Positions 40,301-49,456 of a DNA stretch of 64,000 nucleotides are shown here, one piece after another. Origin of the DNA: Pachypanchax playfairii (Eukaryota > Chordata > Actinopteri > Cyprinodontiformes > Aplocheilidae); NCBI GenBank assembly GCA_006937955.1, contig SSNP01000005.1, forward strand, positions 1,937,710-2,001,709, in the 5' to 3' direction. Positions within the stretch are counted from its first letter, which is position 1. Each line of letters opens with the position of its first letter. The notes beneath the pieces are model-generated. The model made no database searches, was not told the DNA's origin, and saw nothing but the letters and a program-made list of their open reading frames with translations. The translations under genes and the position numbers were made by a program.

Positions 40301-43300
40301 ATACTTCTCCCGACTATCAGAAGGTTTTCTATTGTTTGTTTCTTTTTTTAACTTGATGCTTTTTCACTAAGTCTTAGAAAATAGATGTTTTTTATTCTCT
40401 CATATAATCAGATGATGCACCTGTCAGGTCCTGTTTCAGATCTTTGATGGATTTGTTCCTGCTTGTTTAAACAGAATTTTCTGATACTGCTCATCTGCTA
40501 AAAATGAGTTTCTAGGCAAAAAAAATCAACTGCCAAATTTTCTAAATCCCAGAACCGAGACCAAACAGATTCATCTAGTTTTCAGATAACAGGTTAAAGA
40601 ACTATTTATCAAGATCAGTTACAAAATAAAAGTTCATTCTCTTTGATCACAGACTTATCAGTGACTTATTTGCTGCTCTGTAAAACATAAACTGTGTTTT
40701 TATGCCAGACTGATCATGACATCGTTTTTATACCCAGAAAAAATCACTACAGTCAGTTTGGAAGCACTTAAAAACATCTAAACCCCTAAAATGTAAACTA
40801 TTAAATATGATTTGATTCACCTATGATGGACAATTCATCCAGATCTGAACAGTTTTTATGTCAGGAAACACGACAGAATCTCCAGCTGCACACAGAAACA
40901 CCCACATGAAGGCAGCACCAACATCACCGGGTCTCCTTTGGTACGACGGTCTGAAACCAGCGGAGGAGGATGGTCGACTGTTTCTGCTGTTTCAGCACAT
41001 CGAAGGCCAAAGTGAAGGATGTCAGAATAAAATCCCATCAAATCCAACAGCAGGGTGAACACACTTCAAACACACACCGCAGCATCACAGGAGATGATGA
41101 GCATCAGGAGGCATGTGGCCAGTGTTTGTGTAATTAACCAGGACAGAATGAAGATGGCAGCGATGGGAGAGGAGATGCCAGTGAAGCACATTCTTTTGGT
41201 TTGTGTCCGATCTTTGCAGAAGAACAAGTGTGGAGGTCTCAAAGCAGCCAAACTGGTTCTGTATCAGCCAGACAAACAAAACGAGCTGCTCTGTCTGACT
41301 TTAGTCTTTAACTGATATTTGGGAACATTTAACCTCAGCTGCATCTAAAATGAACAGAATCAGAAAAATAGCAAAGTGGATTTTTTTTTTTTAAATGTCA
41401 ATTTGTCCTTTTTTCTCTTTAGGGGCAAGTCTTAAAGAAAAATGTTCCAAAAAGAACCGTGTTCATGTATGTTTCATGTATGTTTCTAGTTTTGCAGTTT
41501 AAAAAGTTTGATGCAAACAGAAGGAGATTAAAAGATTCCAGCTTGATGTGCAGATTTACAGAGATGCAGGTTCTCTCCATCCCGTCACATGAACCGCTCG
41601 GTCCTCCATCTATCTGAGGGATGTCAGGCCGCGCCGGCAGAACGCCATCTCGCCTGAGAGCACCGCTTTAAGCCCCCATCAGCCGGAGGAGAGTCTCTGA
41701 GCTGCAGTCTAAGCCCCTCGCCCGGACCCCGGTCCCCTCATGAATATTAACCAGCCCCGAGCCCCGGCTTTAATCTGCCTGATCCCCCACACTGCTGCCG
41801 CCGCCACGATAGCGAATCTAATTATTTGGTCTGATATTAACCCCCCCTTTCCTCACTGTAGCTGCTGCACGTCAGCACAAACACACACAAGCTCAACTCC
41901 AGAGCTTCTTTCTTTCGTCTAACTAACCCCCCCCCCACCTCCAGTGCAGCTTGCGACGCCCTCTCCTTATCAAGCCTGAAAACGCCCTCCCTCCTTCAAG
42001 ATAAAACCTGAATGCAAATGATGTCGGCTGATTTTTTATTTTCTCTCTCGTTCTGTGTCAGAACGGCTCCTCACTTCATCCTCTCAGTGATGATGATGAT
42101 GATTAGGTGGCGAACTCTCCTGAACTAACCCCATCAAACCCCCCAACCCTGCAGATGAGCAGATTAAGACTTCTCAGTAACAGCTGCCAACGGCTGCAGT
42201 TTTACTGCTCCCACTGGGAATAAGAGTGTTTGTCTATGCAAATCGCTGATGTGACATCTAACACATCTATGTCTCATTGCTGTAAACTGTCTCACATTGT
42301 CTAATATGGTTTACACAAGGCTGGAAGATGGCCTGCAGGCCATTACATGTAAAACACGCAGGTCAATGATTTATCTGAGCTCACCCATCAGATAGATGCT
42401 CCACTAACCCATTACAAAGCAAACATCACTCCTGCTGGGAGTCTGTGCTACAGAAACACAGTGTGATTCCGCTGGTTAACAAAATATACAATAAAGTTTA
42501 AAGTCAACATTCTTTAATCTGAGTTTTAGTGTAAAATATTTAAGGGTTTTGTGGAATCTGAAAATACATGAAATGGTTCATTTGTCAGTTTTTATTTTTG
42601 TTCTTCTTCCTCGCAGCCAGATGTTTTTCTTTTAAACTGGTCTTGATCAATCGTTCTCCAGATGTTCTGAAATCAGAATCAAGGTTCTCGTGTTACGTAT
42701 GAGCTTTCTCCTTTTGTCTGAGTCTTTTTACATCCACCTCAGACAGAGAAACAATCTGAACTAACTTGTTTTTCTACTTTATAAAATGATTCGATACGGG
42801 AAAAACAACCTTCAACCTTCATGTCAAACCTCTTAACTTTTCTCACCACTCGTTCAAGAGTTTCTTCTACGCGTCCTCTCTTGCTTTAAACTGCTGCAGA
42901 TTGGAATTTAATAAGCTGTTCTGCTTCTCTCCTGACCTTTTCAACCATCTTTTATTCATTCATTCTTCCCTCAAAATCTCTCATTCCATCATCCAGTTCA
43001 TCCTCTTCCTCCCTTCTCCTCTTTCACTGTCTCTCCTGTACCACTTCTTCTCTCAACCTTTGATTTGCTTCCTCTCGCAAACTCTCATTCCGACCCTTCT
43101 GTCTGCCCACCCTCCATCATCCCATCTCTCCCTCTTTTCTCTTCATGTCTCTCATTCTATCTCTACAGGAAATGGTTTTCTTTCTCCTTCCAGGGGGTTG
43201 GAGGGGTGGACTCACTGTCCCAAACAAAGAGGTCACTGTGTGAATCCTCCAAAAATACAAAGAAGAAAAGGAAGGCAGATAAAAATCAGAAACCTACTCT

Positions 43301-46300
43301 CATCCGCCCCTCTGATACAAACACGCACAGGGATACACTTTACCTCCACCGCTCTCACACACAGCCTTCCTCAGACATTTATATACCCTTTATTCAACTC
43401 GTGAGCTTGAAATATTGGCAGTTCGGTTTATGGTTAAGGAGTGGTGGTGGAGTAAAGGCTTTTTCCCTTGTGTGGGTGTGCTCGTGCACACCTGCACGCC
43501 TCAGACAAGAAGAAAAAGAAGCAGAAAAAACAGAAAGAGCCAGGTTTGATGAGCTGCATGCAAATGACATGTAAAAATATAAAACTGAGATACTTAAAAC
43601 GGGGGCCGAGATAAGAGATTTGAAAATGAGGCACTCTTGGAAAGCGGGCTCCTGAACTGCTGGAGATGAAGCTCAGAGATAGAGAGGATAGAGGTTTTCC
43701 CCTTTCCTCTTCTCCTCTCTTACACCTCCTCCGTCCTCCTCCACCCTGCAGGAGCTGCTGCAGATGACAGCCAGATGCAGATAGCAGCCAGTCATTTCAC
43801 TGAGTGATGAACACCTCCTCTTACACCTCCTGTCTCCCTCCTTTTCCTCATATTTCTTTTTGCCTCTCGGGTTTTGTTTCCGTTAATGAACCTCCTCTTT
43901 CTCTGGTTTCACTCCATCAGTATTTTATCTTTTTTCCTTTTCTATCAGGGAGATGAGCTCTTCTGTCAAGTGTCAGACAGACTGAGGGACAGGCAGCTTC
44001 TGTCCTGATGTGAGCAGATCACACAACACGAGGAGGTAAACAATGAACAGGTTGCGTCAACCAGGCGCTCAAAGTTTCACCCAAACGTTACCAACCAGAT
44101 TCTAGATGTCATGTACATGAGAGTTTAAAACTAAATTAAATAAAAAAAACATGTTTGACAAGAAATAAAAATAATACAGAGGATAAAATTAATCCACTCA
44201 GTCTTTCAGTCAATGTTAACTAGCAGCCTCATTCCTCTTATTATATCACATTACCTACAAAATACAACCACAATATTCATATTTCTTTATTTATACAGTG
44301 AGATCAAATAAATGATCAGTAAAAACACCTGATTAAAATCCTTTTTTTTATCTCATACTCCATTAAAACCAAATTTGGTTTTACTCTGAAAACTGTTTGA
44401 TAAAAGAAAAAAAATCTCTGCATTTAATTTATTCTACAACTTCACTCTTCAAAAAATATTCTGACATTAAGACAGATGTTCTGTATCAGAGAAAGATAAA
44501 AACAATAAAAATATTTATTATTGATTCTTACAATAAATCTAAAGTTTTTTACGTACCAAAGGAGTGAATTAAAAAAACAGGAAAGGTGTATAATCTGTAA
44601 AAACATTTTTTTTTATTTTTATCTTTATCTGATGTTGATGAAAACTTTGATTTTGTACAATTTGGAAAAATAAATGTAGAAATAACAAATAACAACTACC
44701 AAGTTCCTACTGCAGTTCCTCGTTTATATTAATAAAATACAGTAACACATAAACTAGCAGGATGAAGTTTCAGGATTTTAAAGCACTCCAGATCATCTTT
44801 AATGTTCTTTATGTTTCTCTTCCTTCTGGGGGGCATCGCAGAAGGTGCTTCAACACTCACCATAATCATCGATTTGTCATCTTCTGAAGGAGCATCATTT
44901 TAATTAACATTCTAATTTGATGGGCGGAGGAAAGAGAGAAACAGAGAGGCAGAGAAACACTGTTGATGAGCCCAGATAAACTATAAAGATCAGAATCAGG
45001 ATGTAAACAAACCGACTCGGAGTCAATGAGGAAAACGCTCGAGAGAGTATGAGGAGGAGACGATGATCACCTTCACGCGTCCTTCCAGGGGAAGTGAGGG
45101 AAGGAGGCAGTGAAGGAGACAGCAGAGGAGATGGAGAGAATGAGAAGAGACTAACCAAAAAGTGTTTGAAAAGCCGTGGGTGGCGCTCCTTATCGCCCCA
45201 GTTCTCCTGGAGAGATTATTGGGGGATTAGTGCGAACGCTTGTTTCTAAAACATGATGAAAAGACGTTGGGTGCGTGATAACGCTTTGAACTCCCCTACT
45301 CTGCTCCTTCTAGGATCGTGCCTTCAGGCCTCTTTTCCACGAAAGACAGGATATGGGTGGGGTGAGCTGCTGGGTGCTGCTGGAGAGGGAAGAACAATGG
45401 GCTGATGTTGTAAATGGAGCTTCTTTTGTTGTAGACTTCATTTTGGACATCCATCCTTTGGGACGATGCAACAGATGCACCAAGTGCTAAACTTGTCTTT
45501 CATTTGAGAAAGAAACTTTAAAACAAAACTGTTTCTTCAGTCCAATCACACACAGTCACACTATCAGTTAATTAAAGCAGGATCCAATCAGAAGAAGAGG
45601 AGATATAATATCAGATTTGTTATGAGCGATCCAATCCAGAAAGCAGCTGCTCGATGCTGGGTTGCCATGGGAGGCTCGCTGACGAGGACTTGGTTGTTCA
45701 CTGAACCAAAAACTGTGAGGAATCAGCAGCCAGCTGATCAGTTGATCAGTAAACATTATTATAGTCTGTTCTAAAGTCCAACAGCCGTATCAGCCAGAAT
45801 ATATTTAAATAGATAAATGGTTTTACGCCTCTTTCTCAAGAGATGCAAATGGCAGGATTTCCATATGACACAGGCCAGTTAACACACTGCTAATCTAATG
45901 AAGGAGATCTGACAGAGGGACAACGATGACTGGATCTCACTAGCCCCACCTCTATTTCTCAGAACTCCCCCCCACCCGTCCACACAGCCAACACACCATC
46001 AAAGACATCACTCTTTCTAAGTTCACATCAAACAATAACTGGCTGCTCTGGAAGTGTCTGTGTAGGCTCATGTTGCTGCTCATCCAAAAATGTTTGCTGC
46101 TGGAGTCAATTTGTGGCTTCATATTAAACTGATAGCTTATCAGCTCGCGTCAAATAGGAAGCAAATTCGTTAGGAGAAAGGTTGAGGGGGAGGGTGACGT
46201 TGGAAGGGAAACTGAGTGGGTCGAGCCAATCTGAACCGCAGACAGAGGTGAAAAGAAAGGTGGCGCAAAACAAGAAAGCTGCAGTGAAACAAAGACAGAA

Positions 46301-46880
46301 GAAGAAGGCTGGAGAAAACATGAAATTATAGATCAAGTCGATAACAAATGTTAAACCAGAAAAGAAAGAAATGATCCTCCAATGTGACTGAATAAAAACA
46401 CGTTTGTAAAGAATAGTAGAACAAAACCAGAAGAAACCTGGTTTCACTGCACGTGTGTAGGATTTGGTTCTGGGAAGAACCTCAAAGTTAAACCTTGAAG
46501 GAGTGATTTTATGCAACTATACATGTTAAAACATGTTACTTGATGCAAAAACAACTTCTGATAATTGTTCAAACATTAAACTAAACCTGTTTAAACAGCT
46601 TCATCAGTTACTTCAGATTTGTTTGAAACCTTCCTGATCTGGTTTTAGAGGAGCAGCAGGAGATGAGCTCCTCTCCTCAAACACCAAGCTGGTTGGCCCT
46701 GACCTCTGGTGACCCTCTGAACAGGGAGGAATGGATGGTGAGATGGAGGGATGGATGGAGGAGGGGGGGAGGATGTGGAGTGACAGTGGGGAGAAACAAG
46801 AGGAATGTGAGATTACAGCTACTATCTCCTACAGATACCGAAGGTCCGTCTTCTCACTCCTTCAGTCTGCAGACAAAAAG

Positions 46881-46955
<75 letters not shown>

Positions 46956-46961
46956 CAGAGA

Positions 46962-47006
<45 letters not shown>

Positions 47007-47120
47007 AAAATGGGACAGGAGGCTTTCCATATGAATATAAAGCCCTCAACCTAAGAGAAACACCTTTCATGGTTTAGAGGAGAAAAGAACAAAAGGTGAT
47101 GGGTGAGAAAGTGACACACA

Positions 47121-47161
<41 letters not shown>

Positions 47162-48361
47162 ATAATAAACGAAATCTTAGAAATGAGAGCCTATCAAGCA
47201 GGAATCAATCACTGGGGTTTGTTGTCCAGGAGGATGGCGCCATGTGGAGATAAAAGACAGGCGGACGTCTGGGGAGAGCAGGGAGGAGGAGGAGGAGGAG
47301 GAGGAGGAGAAGGAGGAGGAGAAGGAGGAGGAGAAGGAGAAGGAGAAGGAGAAGGAGAAGGAGAAGGAGAAGGAGAAGGAGAAGGAGAAGGAGAAGGAGA
47401 GGATGGAACAGGAGGAGTCCAGAATGTGTTCTATAATCTCCATCCCGGGTTTTTTTGGACTTTCTCTGTCCTAAACACATCTGGATCTGCACACGTTCCT
47501 TCTGCTGCTGTTCTTTTTAGAGTCAGACCAAACTGAAATACACGAATAACAAGAATAAAACCCAAAATGATCTCTAGTGTTTGGTGGGAAAGTGCATGTG
47601 AATGACCCTGAATGTGTGATGCTCCGTGTGTTTGTCCGTGCCAGGAAGCCTCTCCCATCATCAGTATCATATGATTAGATGGACGTGCACATGATGCGCA
47701 AACCCAGCCTCTGATAGGACTCCATCCGGTCCCACACAGTCTTCACACACGTTCACAAAGCACAACTATTTTCATTTCCAACAGGCCTTACACACATCCA
47801 TGATACTGATGTTTTTATTCTACATCTCTTCTTCTTATCTGACTACCACCGACCTCTGACCTCTCCAACAGAAACACCAGTCAGCTGGAGGTCTGCCTTC
47901 CACGCTGCGGAGGTTACAGATGTGACTGATAATATGCTGCAAATAATTAGTATCCTGATTATTTGTTACACGTTAAAGATGCTGAAACATTAGAAGGAAG
48001 ATCTTTACATGTTTCTATATGGAAATACCTTTTGGGGATTAAATGCTCTTCTTGTTTCTAAAAACAATCAAATCTGAATCATAACCATCACGCCAAGGAG
48101 AAAAGAGTTTAATTTTCACATTTTTGAAGTTATGATAAAATGTTTTCTTTTAAAGTAAAGTTATGATTCCAAGTGTTTTATATGAGCACAATCAATAAAA
48201 AAAACTTTAATGTAAACTGGTATTTACCTCAGTCTCCTGTTCATCTGTGCTGCCCTCTGATTGGAGGATTCCTGGGTAAGGGCCCCAAACGATGTCTGGT
48301 TGAAGGTCTTTGACTGCCACCACGCTGCTGTCGCCATCTTCATCACTGAGCTGCAGGTCAT
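31800..48361 (-). CDS. zfpm1: zfpm1 (Friend of GATA 1, FOG1), six 3' coding exons, 5' end missing
   Basis: Nuclear cofactor that binds the N-terminal zinc finger of GATA factors and modulates activation or repression, notably in blood development (established for the family). Six exons join in frame to 1,177 codons plus TGA. Numbering from the first complete codon (48359): PR-type region about 1-160; C2HC finger 1 at C166/C169/H182/C187; C2H2 fingers at C215-H237, C245-H265, C273-H294 and C332-H352; C2HC fingers at C577-C598, C716-C737 and C859-C880; C2H2 at C977-H997; last C2HC at C1147-C1168; CtBP motif PIDLSK 826-831; C-terminus AEHVK. Assignment to zfpm1 rather than zfpm2 rests on the ERPFVCLICLSAF finger exon and the GDGPIDLSKRPR context, recalled from the families. 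The acidic N-terminus with the NuRD-binding peptide is absent, so the gene should continue past 64000. Recalled human FOG1 is about 1,006 residues, so this protein is longer. Confidence 0.96.
32841..32858 (-). other. CtBP-binding motif PIDLSK
   Basis: Reverse-strand codons CCT ATC GAC CTG AGT AAG give PIDLSK, a PxDLS motif that recruits the CtBP corepressor in FOG proteins. It lies between the second and third C2HC fingers of the last exon, the family position. Confidence 0.93.
33264..33293 (-). repeat. Coding GGN repeat (poly-Gly tract in Zfpm1)
   Basis: Ten consecutive glycine codons (residues 681-690) appear as a CCT/CCA triplet run on the plus strand, in the low-complexity linker before finger C716. 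Length variation between individuals is plausible. Confidence 0.85.
34278..34340 (-). other. Additional C2H2 zinc finger in Zfpm1
   Basis: Residues 332-352 have C-x2-C-x12-H-x3-H spacing, starting CQVCGHNSDSPAQL, eight residues into the last exon after the phase-1 splice. It fits the FOG2 finger that I remember as LKCTVCSYTADS. I do not remember an intact finger here in mammalian FOG1. Confidence 0.75.
34376..34459 (-). other. zfpm1 intron E-F (84 bp)
   Basis: A compact GT..AG intron, GTAAGT to TTTTATCAG. It is read through in frame at first (GKSDECLIS...), but the phase-1 splice on both sides restores the family sequence. Confidence 0.9.
34460..34702 (-). CDS. zfpm1: zfpm1 exon E, zinc fingers 3 and 4
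   Basis: A 243-bp exon with acceptor TTTCACAG|GTGAACG and donor ACTG|GTAAGT, phase 1 at both ends. It encodes ERPFVCLICLSAFTTKANC... (finger 3, C245/C248/H261/H265) and CHGCGFVSTTRDILYSH... (finger 4, C273/C276/H289/H294), then the MVCQPGSRSEVYSPG linker. HSG|ERPF across the exon D-E junction restores the usual C2H2 linker. Finger 3 of FOG1 is known as the TACC3-binding finger. This exon best separates FOG1 from FOG2 in my recollection. Confidence 0.95.
34784..35017 (-). CDS. zfpm1: zfpm1 exon D, zinc fingers 1 and 2
   Basis: A 234-bp exon with acceptor GGTTTTCAG|AGGAC and donor AGTG|GTGAGAG, phase 1 at both ends. It encodes finger 1 (DIFPCKDCGIWYRSERNLQ..., ligands C166, C169, H182, C187, a C2HC finger of the GATA-contacting type in FOG1). 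A Ser/Pro/Lys linker follows, then finger 2 (CPFPQC...H-x3-H, ligands C215, C220, H233, H237). A 710-bp intron separates it from exon C, and it is followed by an 81-bp intron. Confidence 0.95.
35728..35973 (-). CDS. zfpm1: zfpm1 exon C, end of PR-type region and QLLPQQAGMA linker
   Basis: A 246-bp exon with acceptor TTTTCAG|GTGAGG and donor AACA|GTGAGTG, phase 1 at both ends. It encodes EELFCKVTREIPAGEKLLASL, ending the PR-type fold, then a Pro/Ser-rich linker with a VKEEP sumoylation-type motif (K128). The conserved DIQLLPQQAGMAAILATAVVN segment leads into finger 1. The split last codon becomes AAG (K161), giving the NKDIFPCKDCG junction typical of FOG proteins. The intron to exon B is only 82 bp. 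Confidence 0.93.
36056..36158 (-). CDS. zfpm1: zfpm1 exon B, PR-type region
   Basis: A 103-bp exon with acceptor TTTGCAG|AACTTGG and donor CGAG|GTGAG. It encodes 34 residues from NLGLTLICEH to NCTIYSR plus the first base of a glycine codon. NCTIYSRG corresponds to the NCIVYSKG stretch I remember in FOG2, within the divergent N-terminal PR domain described for FOG1. No catalytic methyltransferase motif can be recognised. It is in phase with exons A and C. Confidence 0.88.
37960..38540 (+). mobile_element. Decayed L2-like LINE, C-terminal reverse transcriptase fragment
   Basis: The frame from 37972 gives FLQLNKEKTSSAP, like the FLQLNxDKTE motif of L2/Rex1-type reverse transcriptases. LETLMHSFYHILI and LSSLDQLQAVHSAHRPVT follow, then frameshifted remnants of the RxLRSxxxLxVPR and LFKSRLKTHLF-type C-terminus. 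It is antisense to zfpm1 and interrupted by stops and frameshifts. Confidence 0.7.
41580..41960. promoter_or_regulatory. GC-rich intronic island, candidate enhancer
   Basis: A sharp GC- and CpG-containing block in AT-rich intron (GGCCGCGCCGGCAG near 41629, CCTCGCCCGGACCCCGG near 41720) followed by CATGAATATTAACC. It has no open coding frame of interest and no repeat character. The regulatory role is inferred. Confidence 0.35.
43558..43616 (+). promoter_or_regulatory. Octamer (43558-43565) and GATA site AGATAAGA (43609-43616)
   Basis: ATGCAAAT and AGATAAGA lie 43 bp apart in a non-repetitive intronic stretch of zfpm1. Both are textbook consensus sites (POU and GATA factors). Function is inferred. 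Confidence 0.35.
46888..47004. repeat. (GA)n/(CAGA)n microsatellite
   Basis: About 117 bp of GA with periodic CAGA interruptions. Overlapping RE- and LS-repeat open frames are artefacts. Confidence 0.98.
47117..47160. repeat. (CA)n microsatellite
   Basis: About 20 CA units. Confidence 0.97.
47280..47402. repeat. (GGA)n/(GGAGAA)n purine microsatellite
   Basis: GGA triplets pass into a perfect GAAGGA hexamer array, purine-only on the plus strand. The E/K/G and S/F/L repeat open frames are artefacts. Confidence 0.98.
48228..48361 (-). CDS. zfpm1: zfpm1 exon A (most upstream exon visible), start of PR-type region
   Basis: A 134-bp exon bounded by acceptor CTTCACAG and donor GAG|GTAAATA. It contributes two bases of a split codon and then 44 codons, starting DLQLSDEDGD and ending DEQETE. 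The segment DIVWGPYPG matches the WGPF/WGPFPG motif I recall at this position in FOG1 and FOG2. It ends in phase 0, which fits exon B exactly. It lies about 12 kb upstream of the next exon. It is too short to stand out as an open reading frame; it was found from its splice sites and the family motif. The preceding exon must end in phase 1 and was not found. Confidence 0.85.
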
Positions 48362-49432
48362 CTGTGAAGATGGTTAACAGGCAGGCAGGATTATTACAAG
48401 CTTCCAGAGTTCACTTGTGTTCCTCTCGTGTGATTTCAGGAATATTTAAAATATTAAATAGTAGAAAAATGTTGGATCAGTGTTGTAGTAACGTGTGTGA
48501 ATATCAGACCATATGACAAGCAAAAAAGACCTCCACTAAATCAGTTACTGAACTTGACCTGAACCCTGAAGGCAGCTCAGACCAGGCAGCACATTCAGTC
48601 AATGGTTCGACAGCAGGGGGAGTTTGATCCAAGCCGAGCTCTTTCTGTCCTGGACGGCTCAAACAGGGGAAACTTCTTGTGTACTTCCTCAAAGTGAAAA
48701 GATAAGCGCAGACGGATGGCAGTGACGGCTGTGGTCTGAGCCTGCTGCAGCCCAGATAGAGCCAGATAGCCGGTGGGCACAGAGGACTGCTCCATCCATT
48801 TAAAGACTCGAGACAGCTCCGAGTGCAGAAGTCTGGAGTTTAGAAAAGTCTCTGCACATCTGAGAATAAATGAACAAGTTTGTGAGTGTTGGATGAACAG
48901 GATTAACAGCATTTGCTTCAATTACAGCAGCTGCCTGCGGGTTTGCTTCTGGAGGGGCTGTGTGCTTATGACCTCCTCATCTGATCAAAACAACCCCCCT
49001 TCATCACACCCACGGTTCAGGAGACTTTTTTGGGGGGGTCAGACTAAAGTGGCTGGCCTGATAAGAGTGTTTGTCTAACACTCTCCATGTCAAAACACTC
49101 ATCTATCTTCTCTGTATCTATCCCCACCAGAGAACAACGGACAGACGCTGATAAAATGGCTTTCCCACAGCTGGGTGGGGGGGTGATGGGGTTACAGAGG
49201 GGGCGGAGGGAACAGGAAAGTGTGAAGGAAGAAAAAAAGCAGTGTGAAGAAGACGTTAATTTAATCAAACATGTCCTGAAAACCAGAGAGAAGCTGAACA
49301 CATTGTTTTTCTGTCGGAAACCCTCATGTGGCAAAGTTACAAAGGAAGTGGTTTGTTTCCTTGAACTCACAGGTGCCACAGTGATCACGTTTTATGGAAC
49401 TGATAACATCTGTTTCATCAGGATCAGCCCAG

Positions 49433-49456
49433 TGTGTGTGTGTGTGTGTGTGTGTA
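49433..49456. repeat. (GT)n microsatellite
   Basis: About 11 GT units. Confidence 0.9.

Larger units (their letters stand above)
36159..48227 (-). other. zfpm1 intron A-B (about 12 kb)
   Basis: A non-coding interval with consensus splice ends. It holds an L2-like LINE relic (about 37960-38540), a GC-rich island (41580-41960), octamer motifs at 42012, 42236, 43558 and 45843, an AGATAAGA GATA site at 43609-43616, pyrimidine-rich sequence at 42900-43180, and a purine/CA microsatellite cluster (46888-47402). Open frames of 167 and 169 codons near 42901-43574 are low-complexity pyrimidine-rich translations with no recognisable domain. I see nothing specific in 38560-41570. Confidence 0.85.

Noticed and set aside
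42901..43574. Overlapping 167- and 169-codon plus-strand open frames
   Set aside because: Compositionally biased Ser/Leu/Phe-rich translations of pyrimidine-rich intron sequence.
46663..47536. RE-, LS-, EK- and SF-repeat open frames up to 146 codons
   Set aside because: Translations of GA, CA and GGA/GAAGGA microsatellites.
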